DNA of 64,000 nucleotides, taken from contig CP180022.1 of NCBI GenBank assembly GCA_047528285.1, positions 620,001 through 684,000 on the forward strand. Direction: 5' to 3'. Below the pieces are notes generated by a model. The model was not told where the DNA came from, made no database searches, and was given only the letters and a program-made list of their open reading frames with translations. The position numbers were made by a program, and so were the translations under genes. Shown here piece by piece: positions 53,190-63,110 of the stretch; the first letter of the stretch is position 1, and the number at the start of each line of letters is the position of its first letter. Source of the stretch: G047528285 sp047528285. GTDB lineage: Bacteria > Pseudomonadota > Gammaproteobacteria > Enterobacterales > Enterobacteriaceae.

Positions 53190-54637
53190 AAGATAAACTA
53201 ATTATGAATAACTAAAATTATTTTATCTTATACATTCCGATTGTAGATAAACATCGTCACAAATAATCTATCAAATAAACATCTTAAATATTTATTTATA
53301 TATCTCTTGTGTTAAAATTCCCCATCTGATATTAAAACTTTAAATATTAAAATTAACGGTGTTAATGAATGCATAGAGATTAGCTAGCATCTTAAATTAT
53401 ATCCATGAATTCCTATCTACCTACAATTTTACTCCGTTGACATGAATTTCTTGTAATGCTTTTTATAATAACCTCTTATATTACAGTAAGATTCATTGTG
53501 CATCAACATCCATTCTCCAACCAGCTTATTAAATAATTAAATCGACAATTAGAATTAACAATATAGATTTCAAGTTAAGAACAAAAATGAATTAAATTCT
53601 TTCAATAAATAAAGAAGCTGCCAGCGCTTTTCTTAAGATCTATAAAACACTGCTTCTAGCAATGTGCGCATGAATTCATGTAGTTACACTCCATAAAAAT
53701 ATTATCATGATTTTTATATGACAAATATACGCCATATATTCCAATATCAGCTATCTACCCTATTTCCTTACTACAAAAATTGAAACTTCCGCAGGAAAAC
53801 ACATAAAAGATCCATATAAACAATATATGAAAAACTCGTAAACGTTAGATTTTGGGATGGAAAGATAAAATATTTCACTACACCAGATCGCAGTTTATAC
53901 AAACTATCGATTTAATCTAAAAATCGATAACAGGTATCCACATATCATTAAACTGTTGTTCTTTTAGGTATGTTTTGTAATAAATTAAGTAAAAATTTCT
54001 TTCCGATTCTTTAACGTGATCAAAAATAACTATTGAAGTTAAGTAACCATATATCTTGATAAGAATTTACTGGATCGGTTATTTGTTGTTTTTGCGCATC
54101 GTCTTGAGTATTTTTTCAATAAATCGATAACTGTTGGGCTACAGCACCTCAACTATAGATCTTCCAACTTAATTTTTAAGTGATAAAAATCATCTGTGGC
54201 TAATTACCTATGAATTTTCAATTTTTTGTACGCAATGGAAATGCCAATTTGTTACTAGCTAAACCAACTGGGTTGGCATTATATGAATATGGTTAACTAG
54301 TTATTATCAGAATATAACGCCAATATCCTCTGCTGGCTTTGTAACACTTTTACAAAATAGCTTTTCCATCTCCTCATAAATGACTGATTGTATCTTTAAG
54401 ATACAATCATCCAAGAAAATGACGCCATCAAATCATCTCCTAATAAAACACACCTTACAAACCAGAATGCAAGTAATCGATATACTGAACATGTGTAATG
54501 ATATAAAGTGCACCGATGAAACAATCTATCCATCATATGATGCGCAAGCAACAAAATGAGGCTGCCTAATGTTTTTATTTAATCTTCTGGTAGGAAGATG
54601 TTTAATCAGATTATGCAAAGTTTCAAACAAAGATCAT
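53190..54637 (-). pseudogene. spoT: spoT pseudogene (bifunctional ppGpp synthetase/hydrolase)
   Basis: Relic of the (p)ppGpp hydrolase/synthetase directly downstream of rpoZ, as in E. coli. On the minus strand: LNIFLPEDxIKTLGS (about 54560-54630) matches the N-terminus; VIYEEMEKLFCKSV (about 54340-54390) matches ATYQDMEQLFGKSV after the HD motif; LKEQQF and neighbours (about 53950-54005) match IYCKMVLKEQRF of the synthetase region; the bases at 53825-53880 match VKDYIAIPKANGYQSLHTS across frameshifts; SAGSFFIY-like bases at 53593-53627 match SAGSSFEFIES; the bases at 53466-53498 match HESCRNIRGY. The TGS domain and following region are largely deleted, so the relic is about 1.45 kb instead of 2.1 kb. 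Numerous stops and frameshifts exclude function. Confidence 0.88.
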
Positions 54638-54693
54638 GTAAAATGCTTAATCTGGTATTAATAGCAAATTCTCTGAATTACGGTTAGTAATAG

Positions 54694-54936
54694 CTAAATA
54701 TCACTAACTTTTTTTTCGTTCTTATATTGCCCTCCAGGTAAATTTAGAATCTGCTTAGTAATCAAGCCTTGCTCTATTTCACGCAGAGCAATAACAGTAT
54801 ATTTATCATTTTTTTCCGTAATTAATGGATCTTTACTACTAACCTGAATCTGGCGAGCACGACGCGCAGCAACCAAAACAAGGTCAAAACGGTTACCAAT
54901 TTTTTCAACAGCATCTTGTACAATTATGCGTGCCAT
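54694..54936 (-). CDS. rpoZ: RNA polymerase omega subunit
   Basis: Smallest RNA polymerase subunit, which helps beta-prime fold and contributes to a ppGpp-binding site. The 80 residues compare with 91 in E. coli. MARIIVQDAVEKIGNRFDLV and LVAARRARQIQ are nearly identical to E. coli; the conserved core ends at ALREIEQGLITKQIL. The C-terminal acidic tail is replaced by a short LPGGQYKNEKKVSDI. GGA-rich bases lie upstream of the ATG. It is second in gmk-rpoZ with a 51-base gap; its usual downstream partner spoT is a relic. Confidence 0.94.
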   Translation of the reverse strand: MARIIVQDAVEKIGNRFDLVLVAARRARQIQVSSKDPLITEKNDKYTVIALREIEQGLITKQILNLPGGQYKNEKKVSDI

Positions 54937-54987
54937 ATATGATCTACTCCACAGATAAAATAAACTACCATCATACTGATGATGATA

Positions 54988-55614
54988 TCAATCTGCCAAC
55001 AATTTTCTTATTAATGATTCATGGCGTAATTGCTGTGGCTTCAAACGCATACGCTCAGCCAAAATAATAGTTTTAAGATCAAGCAAGGCGGTATTAAAAT
55101 CATCATTGATGATAAGATAATCGTACTCTGAAAAATGAGTCATTTCAGCTACCGCCTGCGACATGCGTCTGGTGATAACCTTTGCGCTATCTTGACCACG
55201 GTTGCGCAGCCTACGCTCTAATTCTGTCCTTGATGGCGGGAAAATAAAGATGGTGCGCACAGATGGCATTTTACGACGGATCTGCTGTGCACCTTGCCAA
55301 TCAATCTCAAGAAATACATCAATACCGGTATCAAGCATCGGTGTAATGATATCAATCGAAGTGCCGTAATAATTGCCAAATACTTGAGCATATTCCAGAA
55401 ACTTATCATCGGCAATCATACCCTCAAATTCCCGAATTGAGACGAAAAAGTAATGCTGAGCCTGCATTTCACCAGGGCGAATAGCGCGGGTTGTATGAGA
55501 AATGGATATCTTGGTATCATTGAACCGCTGTTTTTTTAACAAGGTATTAATCAGGCTGGATTTTCCTGCGCCGCTTGGAGCAGAAATGATATAAAGCGTA
55601 CCTTGAATCTTCAT
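54988..55614 (-). CDS. gmk: Guanylate kinase
   Basis: Phosphorylates GMP to GDP with ATP. The 208 residues compare with 207 in E. coli. The P-loop SAPSGAGKSSL (11-21), the GMP-binding SHTTRAIRPGE and YFFVSIREFE, the EIDWQGAQQIR stretch and the lid RLRNRGQDS are all present. It is first in a gmk-rpoZ operon. No strong ribosome-binding site is visible before the ATG. Confidence 0.97.
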   Translation of the reverse strand: MKIQGTLYIISAPSGAGKSSLINTLLKKQRFNDTKISISHTTRAIRPGEMQAQHYFFVSIREFEGMIADDKFLEYAQVFGNYYGTSIDIITPMLDTGIDVFLEIDWQGAQQIRRKMPSVRTIFIFPPSRTELERRLRNRGQDSAKVITRRMSQAVAEMTHFSEYDYLIINDDFNTALLDLKTIILAERMRLKPQQLRHESLIRKLLAD

Positions 55615-56902
55615 TAAAGTAGTCAGCTAAGATTGAAAAATCCCAAAGCGAATTTCATAATACACTATATTAATAAATCAATAAAACTTTAAAAATAACA
55701 GTAAGTACAGAGAACAACTTGAAAATAGATAAGAATAAAAAATACAGATTTCGATAAAAGTGTAAATTATTCATGTATTCTATATTTAAAGCTTTTAGGT
55801 ATTTTTTTTGCAAAAAATTAACAATGTAAATCATATTTTAGTTATATTATTAAATATATCTTAATCCATTATAGACTTACAGTCTGTGGTGGATATATAT
55901 CCTACATCCAAACCATCATGCACTAAAAGTAGTCTTTCACTCACAGAAAGAAAAATTACCTAAAAATAGGCGACAATTTGCATTGGTTAATAATGATTAA
56001 TTATATATGGAAACTCAATAATCTCATTACGCATAATTTTGATTAAAACAAATTGTTTAAGAGCAAAATGATTGATATAGAGATATAAATTATGTCGTTC
56101 TATCTGATGAATTTGTATTTACTTGCTAGATTATTTCACAAATACTATATAGCATTCTGTATAGAATTATGAATTATCCATATAAAACCGTATTAAATTA
56201 GTGTTATTTTTTTTGAATTATGTATTTTTTTAATTCAAAAATATAACATGAACATCTTATAGTTATAAGATCATAAAAATAAAAACATTAGAAAAATATC
56301 TTTAATCTTACAAGATATACCTTTTTTCGATAAATAGCAAATAACGATTTACTGAGTCCATGCCATATCCTCTCAAGAAACCTATTTTGGTATCATTCTT
56401 AACAATTGGCTAAATGTTTTTTCATTAAAAAATTAAGAATACTCCTTTTATGTATACCTTATTACAAGGGTCTTTAATAAAAAAGTGAATTTTAAAAATT
56501 TTAAACATTGCTTATAGAAAAAACATGAATAACAGACATTGAATTGCAGTGTACATCAATCCTCATAAACTTAAATCTAATAAAAATCAAGTTATTAACT
56601 TTATCATAAAATATGAAAATGCAAATGTATATAATCAACAAATTTAAATCACGATCCAAAAAAAACAAAAACTAATATAATTATAAGTCAAGTAGTTTAT
56701 ATTACAATTCTGTGAATTTCACTTAATAATAAAATCTTTAAATTTAGTTCAAGACCTTTACTGATCTAGCACATAATTATAGTATGAGCATTATTTTTTA
56801 AGATCGAATCATTCTGACCACCAGTTTATTTAAGTGTAGTAAAATTGACGGGGAATGGTCAGTGCTCTTTCTGACTTTCGCTCATTCAATAAAGGTATTC
56901 AG
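55615..56902. other. Spacer between divergent gmk and argS
   Basis: About 1.3 kb, very AT-rich. No gene or relic was read. A loose hairpin TTTTTGAATT/AATTCAAAAA flanks 56213-56247. It must hold promoters for both gmk and argS, but none stood out clearly. Confidence 0.5.
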
Positions 56903-58633
56903 GTGAACATCCACACACTTCTTTTAGAAAAAATCCAGCAAGCGATGCTTGCCGCAGGCGCACCTATTGAATTCAAAGCACAGGTGCGACAGTCCATAAA
57001 ATACCAGTTCGGTAATTATCAGGTCAATGGCGTCATGGCAATTGCTAAACACCTTGGTCTAGCGCCAAAAAAGCTAGCACAAGACATCGTTGGTTTGCTT
57101 GACCTAAATGGCATAGCCAGCAAAATCGAAATCGCAGGCCCTGGTTTCATCAATATATTTCTCGACAAACGCTGGCTAGAAAAGCACCTGACCGCAATTA
57201 TTGCCTCACCGCGTCTAGGAGTAAGTATCTTTGAGCCAAAGACTATTATAGTAGATTACTCTGCACCGAATATCGCTAAAGAAATGCATGTCGGCCACTT
57301 GCGTTCCACCATCATAGGTGATGCCTCAGTGCGCATACTGACGTTTTTAGGCCATAACGTCATCCGGGCTAACCATATCGGGGATTGGGGAACACAATTC
57401 GGTATGCTAATTGCCTATCTAAAAAAAGTGCAGGACAACAAAGAGGGCGAAACACAACTTTCCAAGTTGGACAGATTCTATCGTGCTGCTAAACAAGCAT
57501 ATGATGAGGATCCACTTTTCGCAAAGTGCGCTCGTAACTATGTAGTAAAGCTACAAGAGGGAGACGAATATTGCCGAAAGATATGGCGCAAAATAGTAAA
57601 TATAACACTGGTACAAAATCAAGCAACTTATGATCGCCTTAATGTTTCGCTAACAAGAAAAGATATTATGGGCGAAAGCCTCTACAACAGTATGTTGCCA
57701 GAAATTGTGGCGGATCTAAAAGCAAAAAAGCTAGCAGTGGAGAGCAAAGGAGCTATCGTAGTATTTCTTTATGAATTTAAAAATAAAAAAGGTGAGCCCA
57801 TGGGCATTATCATCCAGAAAAAGGATGGCGCTTACCTCTATACTACCACAGACATTGCCTGCGCCAAATATCGCTACGAAACGCTAAAAGCCGATCGTAT
57901 TATCTACTATATCGATTCACGCCAGCATCAATATTTGATGCAAACCTGGAGCATCGTGCGCAAAGCAGGCTACGTACCAAAAGCAGTATCACTTGAACAC
58001 CACATGTTTGGAATGATGTTAGATAAGGATAGAAAACCATTTAAAACACGTGCTGGCAAAACGATAAAACTCACTGAACTACTAGACGAAGCTCTAGAAC
58101 GCGCTCGCCGGCTGATCGCTTCTAAAAATCCAGCCATGGACGCAGAAGAGCTAGAAAATCTAGCAAAAGTAGTAAGCACTGGGGCTATAAAATACGCAGA
58201 TTTATCAAAAAACCGCACTAGTGATTACATCTTTGATTGGGATAATATGCTTAGCTTCGAAGGAAACACCGCACCATACATGCAATATGCCTATACCCGC
58301 ATCGCCTCGATATTCAAACGTAGCGGCCAGAGTGAGCAGATGCTCGCCGGCAATATCCAGCTGGAGACGAAACAGGAAATCCAGTTAGCAGTTCGTCTTC
58401 TGCAATTAGAGGAAACAATTGTTATAGCAGCGCGCGACGGCACCCCGCACGTGCTATGCACCTATCTTTATAATCTAGCTTGGGTTTTTTCTTCCTTCTA
58501 CGAAGATTGTCCCATCTTGAATGCTGAAAATAAGATGTTGCGCCAAAGCCGTCTTTTGCTCGCACGACTTACTGCACGAACACTCAAGCAAGGACTAGAT
58601 CTTTTGGGTATCAAAACAGTTGAACGGATGTAA
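56903..58633 (+). CDS. argS: Arginyl-tRNA synthetase
   Basis: Class I synthetase charging tRNA-Arg. From the GTG at 56903 it has 576 residues (577 in E. coli) and starts VNIHTLLLEKIQQAM. The frame stays open 16 codons upstream, but AAAGGT seven bases before GTG and the family start decide it. The signature SAPNIAKEMHVGHLRST carries the HIGH-type motif; DWGTQFGML, YTTTDIACAKYRYE and MLDKDRKPFKTRAG follow, and the all-alpha anticodon domain ends LGIKTVERM. No terminator is certain; GTCT-AGAC with T5 at about 58653-58675 is a weak candidate. Confidence 0.98.
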   Translation: MNIHTLLLEKIQQAMLAAGAPIEFKAQVRQSIKYQFGNYQVNGVMAIAKHLGLAPKKLAQDIVGLLDLNGIASKIEIAGPGFINIFLDKRWLEKHLTAIIASPRLGVSIFEPKTIIVDYSAPNIAKEMHVGHLRSTIIGDASVRILTFLGHNVIRANHIGDWGTQFGMLIAYLKKVQDNKEGETQLSKLDRFYRAAKQAYDEDPLFAKCARNYVVKLQEGDEYCRKIWRKIVNITLVQNQATYDRLNVSLTRKDIMGESLYNSMLPEIVADLKAKKLAVESKGAIVVFLYEFKNKKGEPMGIIIQKKDGAYLYTTTDIACAKYRYETLKADRIIYYIDSRQHQYLMQTWSIVRKAGYVPKAVSLEHHMFGMMLDKDRKPFKTRAGKTIKLTELLDEALERARRLIASKNPAMDAEELENLAKVVSTGAIKYADLSKNRTSDYIFDWDNMLSFEGNTAPYMQYAYTRIASIFKRSGQSEQMLAGNIQLETKQEIQLAVRLLQLEETIVIAARDGTPHVLCTYLYNLAWVFSSFYEDCPILNAENKMLRQSRLLLARLTARTLKQGLDLLGIKTVERM

Positions 58634-59197
58634 CTGCAAATGAATGTTAGGTCTCTTGATAAAAAGACTTTTTATTGTAGATATCTAAATCTCCTTAATG
58701 AAAGGGAAAAAGAACTATCAATATTTTAATCAATTTTTATAGATATATTAGAACATAGGTAGACTATTTAATTTGATTATAATATCAAAAATATAGCTTC
58801 TTATTTTACTTGATTTTTATAAATTAATAATCGGATCACTTTTAATTTTTAATACACCTAAATCACATGGATTATATTCAAGAAACTCAGATTTATGATG
58901 ATGATAAAAACCATAAATGAAAAAAATTGTGAAGAACAAAAGCATACTGGTTCTTAATTAAATACAACCCGATTAACATGCAAGCCAAATTATTCATTTA
59001 AATATATCATTTTAAAAAAATTTTTATGAAGTGTAGTGAATTAATCTAAAGAAAAAATTTTTAGAATCTGAAAATCATAATTAATTCAATATATAAGATT
59101 TCCTGCAATCATATGGCTTTTTATTGAATAAATCTAAGTTAACGGATGAATACTCGACATTATGCGCTAAACCAGCTATCTTTTCAGGCATCTGGGT
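58634..59197. other. Spacer between argS and metA
   Basis: About 560 bases, AT-rich. I see no gene or relic. It should include the metA promoter. Confidence 0.5.
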
Positions 59198-59218
59198 ATC
59201 TAAACGTTTTAACGTATG
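59198..59218 (+). promoter_or_regulatory. Possible MetJ-box-like sequence upstream of metA
   Basis: TCTAAACGTTTTAACGTATG resembles degenerate tandem copies of the MetJ operator AGACGTCT and lies about 20 bases before the metA start, the region that carries regulatory sites in enterics. It could equally be conserved leader sequence. Whether metJ exists in this genome is unknown. Confidence 0.3.
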
Positions 59219-59236
59219 CTTTGAGGATCTCAGGTT

Positions 59237-60127
59237 ATGCCGATTCGGATATTAGATAAGTTACCTGCAGTAAATTTTCTGCGTGACGAAGATATCTTTG
59301 TGATGACATCCTCACACCCAGGAACGCAAGCAATACGACCATTAAAAGTATTGCTTCTTAACCTTATGCCAAAAAAAATCGAAACAGAAAATCAATTTCT
59401 ACGTCTATTATCTAATTCACCTCTCCAGGTGGATATTCAATTACTTCGTATCGATAGCCGCGAATCAAAAAATACGCCTATTGAGCATTTAAATAATTTT
59501 TATTGTGATTTTGAAGATATTCAACACAAGAAATTTGATGGATTAGTAGTGACTGGTGCACCACTTGGACTCGTAGATTTTTGTGATGTTGTATTTTGGC
59601 CTCAAATTAAACGAATACTACACTGGACTTGTGATCATGTGACCTCCACATTGTTTGTCTGTTGGTCCGTTCAAGCTGCACTGAATATTTTCTATGGTAT
59701 TCCAAAAATGACACGCAAACAGAAACTGTCTGGTATCTATCAACACTATACGCTAAAGCCTAATGCGTTGTTAACTAGAGGTTTTGATGAAACCTTTTTT
59801 GCACCTCATTCACGCAATGCCGATTTCTCTAGCGAGATAATTCATCAGTATAGCGATTTGGAAATTATGGCTGAATCTGATGAAGCAGGTGCTTATTTGT
59901 TTTCCAGCTTAAATAAACGACTGGTGTTTGTAACTGGCCATCCGGAATATGATACATTGACCCTTGCTAGGGAATATCACCGAGATCGAAAAAACGATCT
60001 TAATCCACAGTTACCCATTAACTATTTCCCGCATAATAATCTTGACCTTATACCGAAAATCAGCTGGCGTAGTCACGGTTTTTTACTATTTGCCAACTGG
60101 CTTAACTACTACGTCTATCAGACGTAG
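59237..60127 (+). CDS. metA: Homoserine O-succinyltransferase
   Basis: First committed enzyme of methionine synthesis, transferring a succinyl group to homoserine. The 296 residues compare with 309 in E. coli. The catalytic Cys142 lies in FVCWSVQAALN, and His235 and Glu237 in VTGHPEYD. The oxyanion Lys is in the conserved LNLMPKKIETENQFLRLL. The protein ends NWLNYYVYQT and lacks the last dozen or so residues of the E. coli enzyme. GAGG lies ten bases before the ATG. Its retention suggests supply of a methionine precursor, but other met genes are not visible here. Confidence 0.96.
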   Translation: MPIRILDKLPAVNFLRDEDIFVMTSSHPGTQAIRPLKVLLLNLMPKKIETENQFLRLLSNSPLQVDIQLLRIDSRESKNTPIEHLNNFYCDFEDIQHKKFDGLVVTGAPLGLVDFCDVVFWPQIKRILHWTCDHVTSTLFVCWSVQAALNIFYGIPKMTRKQKLSGIYQHYTLKPNALLTRGFDETFFAPHSRNADFSSEIIHQYSDLEIMAESDEAGAYLFSSLNKRLVFVTGHPEYDTLTLAREYHRDRKNDLNPQLPINYFPHNNLDLIPKISWRSHGFLLFANWLNYYVYQT

Positions 60128-60290
60128 CTAAATACTTAACTTATAAGAAAAATCATTAACACCACTTGATTTTTAAGAATATGAAAGTCATGCGCAATGA
60201 TATAAAAATTAAACTAACATCCGACAAACACTATTCTCGTAAAACACATTTCTTGAAAATGACTATTGAATTTATGACAAATTCGTAATA

Positions 60291-60318
60291 TGTTCTATGT
60301 TCTATGTTCTATGTTCTT
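60291..60318. repeat. 7-bp tandem repeat (TGTTCTA), 4 units
   Basis: Three exact TGTTCTA units and a fourth, TGTTCTT, which runs into the palindrome TGTTCTTGAACA. It lies about 160 bases after metA. An 84-codon frame at 60304-60558 begins inside the repeat but looks non-coding. Confidence 0.75.
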
Positions 60319-60359
60319 GAACAAGATCGCTTAATAAATATTGATTGTTCAGTTATACA

Positions 60360-60390
60360 CTGTTCTATGAAGCATTATGTCATAGAACAG
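60360..60390. repeat. 11-bp perfect inverted repeat using the same TGTTCTA word
   Basis: CTGTTCTATGA (60360-60370) and TCATAGAACAG (60380-60390) are exact reverse complements around a 9-base loop. The arms contain the word TGTTCTA of the adjacent tandem repeat. Confidence 0.75.
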
Positions 60391-61865
60391 ACCATTGTTT
60401 GTTTATCTTGTGTCAAAAAACTGTTTTTTAAAAAGGGGTTACAGGCATGTAAAAGAATTTATTGTGGATATATTTATTACAAATGCATTATTCTGCACAA
60501 AAGATTTCTGATAGTACCTTATTCTATCCTATATGCTATTAATCCTCTAAAAAACTAAAAAATCTTTTCATTTTATAAGGAAAATCGGCGAATTAATTAA
60601 TGGTATTTATTATAGAATATTTATTCTATACAGTAAAATTAATATTTTTATATTATGTGTTTCAATAAAGTTTCTTCATCATGCAACTTTCAAATAGGTT
60701 AATATAATAATTTTTCTATTTTTTATCCTTCTATAATGCAATCTTTTTAAATTTATCTTTGTTAAGATACTTTTTAATCTGAAAGAGATCTTGGATCTCA
60801 TTTATTTAATCAAAACTATCACTTACACAGCAGGCAACAAAGGCAATAAAATTAACATAAAAACACCAATAAATTAGAAAAATCATCCATTTATTTTTTT
60901 ATAAAAGAAAAATAGAATATACAACTAATATTTATGATATCAAAAAATTAATCTAGCCACATCTGACAATATATACATATTGTCGCATGAAATTATCTAT
61001 ACCAATTTATCGCTCAGTAAATTTCTACTGATTTATAGAAAATTCTAAATTTGATAAAACAGATCTAACTGAAAAAAGGTAAAGTCAACATTCCTTTCCA
61101 AGGAATGAAATTTATAATTAACTGTGTAATTTTTAGATAAAAATCAAATTCAACCGCTGATTCTAAAAATAGATGACACAATATATTTTCCATGGCCGAA
61201 AGAAATTCATTGAAAATCATCCGCGATGCAATAAGTTTTTCTAATTTAGAAAAAAGGTAAATTTTAATTTATACGCACTCAAAAGCTAACGCGGTTATAG
61301 TTTGATTTAAATTCTTTTTAATAATTATATTCTGCATTCATGCACATCCTTATCAAGTAAGGATGAGGTGATTCTTGAAATATTTCATTGAGAAGGTTTT
61401 TAAGAATACAAAAAAACACATCAATTAAAAACAACCTTTCTAAAGGTTTAGTTTATCATAAATTCTGTTTTATATAATAAATCTATCTCTCAATGAGAGG
61501 TTATTTTTAATAATTACATAAGAAAAAGTGCTTTTATTCTGTAATTGGATAAAAATATAAAAAAACAAAAAATAATTAATATTATCCATAATTGATATGT
61601 GATTTCTTTATGAATTCTGTTAAATTTAGCAAAATTATATAACAAATAAAAAACATTCAATGAATAAAGAACATAATAATTTAAACTTATATATAATACA
61701 TCAAACTTTTTATTTATAAAACAATTTTTCAAAATCAAACTTAATACATTGTCATCAATAAGACGAAATAAATATTTCATAAAAGATACAAAATATACCA
61801 TAAAATATTTAAGCTATATTTTACCTTCACCTGACTATATTTTTTCAAGAGAAGTTTTGTGACTT
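60391..61865. other. Spacer between metA and cca
   Basis: About 1.5 kb with no readable gene. Besides a dispersed-repeat copy it has a run of small hairpins: GACAATAT/ATATTGTC (60965-60984), CATCCTTA/TAAGGATG (61345-61365), AACCTTT/AAAGGTT (61433-61448) and CTCTC-AAT-GAGAG (61487-61499). A 95-codon minus-strand frame (61514-61801) is AT-driven and hydrophobic and is not convincing. Confidence 0.5.
60961..61060. repeat. Dispersed repeat, copy 2
   Basis: Second copy of the sequence described at 43582. The shared words occur in the same order and at almost the same spacing, with the core CCAATTTATCGCTCA at 61002-61016. Confidence 0.45.
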
Positions 61866-63110
61866 CTAAATGGTTTCAGTCTTACTTAATTTTTTTAATT
61901 TTCGCCAGCTACCCAATACCTTCTGACGACGCTGATTTAGCTCCTCACCAATCTGCGCGCCGCTGAAGCCATCATTAATAATGTCACGCGTACTTACAGA
62001 TGTTGCCACGCGGAATGCTTCACGAAAAATTTCCCCTTGCGGATAGGAATGATTTTCAAATCCAGCACGCCCTCGGGCGTCAGATTCACTGATAAGGATT
62101 ATCTGCTCCAGACGTTCTGGTCGGTGCCAAATATCAATAGCACAAAAAATTTTAATTAGTGTCTTCGGACTCAGGTTTTCTATATTGTGTAGCAAATCAT
62201 GATTTTGAGCAGCGATCTTTGCTAAATTACGCAGAGACTTGGGCACTTTAAGACGCTGACAGAACACCTCTACTACTTTCACCCCCGCTAAGCTGTGTCC
62301 GTAGTGCCTTGGCCACAATTTAGGCGGGGTGAGCGCCTTACCAAAATCATGGCAAATTGCAGCAAAACGTACCGCAATATCGCTTGTTAACCGCGCTGCA
62401 ATTGATAATGTCATCATAGTATGAATACCTGTATCAATTTCTGGATGCCATTTAGCTGGCGCAGGTATACCAAACAAAGAATCTATTTCCGGAAATAACA
62501 CTTTTAACGCACCGCAGTCACGCAGCACCTGAAAATAAACTTGAGGATTGCTAGTTGCCAGTGCCAACTCCATTTCTTTCCAGACGCGCTCAGGGGTTAG
62601 TAACGTAAGCTCATTAGTCATATGCTGCATTAACAACAAAGTTTTCGGGGCAATTTGGAAACCCAAGTGGGCAAAACGGGCGGCAAAGCGGGCAACTCGC
62701 AAAACACGCAACGGATCTTCGCTAAAGGCGTTAGAAACATGGCGCAAACAACGCTGACGGATGTCTAGCTGGCCATGATATGGGTCAATCAAAATACCTC
62801 TTTCATCATCAAGAGCAATTGCATTAATGGTGAGATCACGGCGACGAAGATCCTCTTCTAGAGTGACTTCCGGAGAAGAATAGCAAATAAACCCAGTATA
62901 CCCGGGGCTTGATTTACGCTCCATGCGGGCCAGTGCATACTCTTCACGAGTCTTAGGGTGCAGAAAAACAGGGAAATCTTTTCCAACCTGTAAATAACCT
63001 TGCTCTATCATCTTTTGTGGGGTCGAACCAACCACGACCCAATCTCGTTCCATGACAGGAAGGTTCAATATGCTATCACGAACGGCTCCGCCGACAAGAT
63101 ATTTTTTCAC
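61866..63110 (-). CDS. cca: CCA-adding tRNA nucleotidyltransferase
   Basis: Adds or repairs the 3' CCA of tRNAs. From a GTG at 63110 it has 414 residues (412 in E. coli) and starts VKKYLVGGAVRDSILNLP. GGAGAGA lies directly upstream, so this start is preferred over an in-frame ATG 16 codons earlier. The nucleotidyltransferase motifs GGAVRD and MERDWVVVG are intact, as are RRDLTINAIA and the arginine-rich EDPLRVLRVARFAARF. A C-terminal HD domain (CHDFGKALTP) is kept, as in enteric Cca with phosphohydrolase activity. The tRNA in this window already encodes CCA, so the role is likely repair plus tRNAs lacking it. Confidence 0.96.
   Translation of the reverse strand: MKKYLVGGAVRDSILNLPVMERDWVVVGSTPQKMIEQGYLQVGKDFPVFLHPKTREEYALARMERKSSPGYTGFICYSSPEVTLEEDLRRRDLTINAIALDDERGILIDPYHGQLDIRQRCLRHVSNAFSEDPLRVLRVARFAARFAHLGFQIAPKTLLLMQHMTNELTLLTPERVWKEMELALATSNPQVYFQVLRDCGALKVLFPEIDSLFGIPAPAKWHPEIDTGIHTMMTLSIAARLTSDIAVRFAAICHDFGKALTPPKLWPRHYGHSLAGVKVVEVFCQRLKVPKSLRNLAKIAAQNHDLLHNIENLSPKTLIKIFCAIDIWHRPERLEQIILISESDARGRAGFENHSYPQGEIFREAFRVATSVSTRDIINDGFSGAQIGEELNQRRQKVLGSWRKLKKLSKTETI

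Noticed and set aside
54385..54409. 12-bp perfect hairpin TGATTGTATCTT/AAGATACAATCA as an rpoZ terminator
   Set aside because: It lies inside the spoT relic at the codons of the conserved DVIEDT stretch, has no U tract, and is best explained as mutated coding sequence.
60304..60558. 84-codon frame after metA as a gene
   Set aside because: It starts inside a simple repeat, has no ribosome-binding site, and its composition is AT-driven.
61514..61801. 95-codon hydrophobic minus-strand frame
   Set aside because: The hydrophobicity follows from T-rich codons; no ribosome-binding site or family motif.
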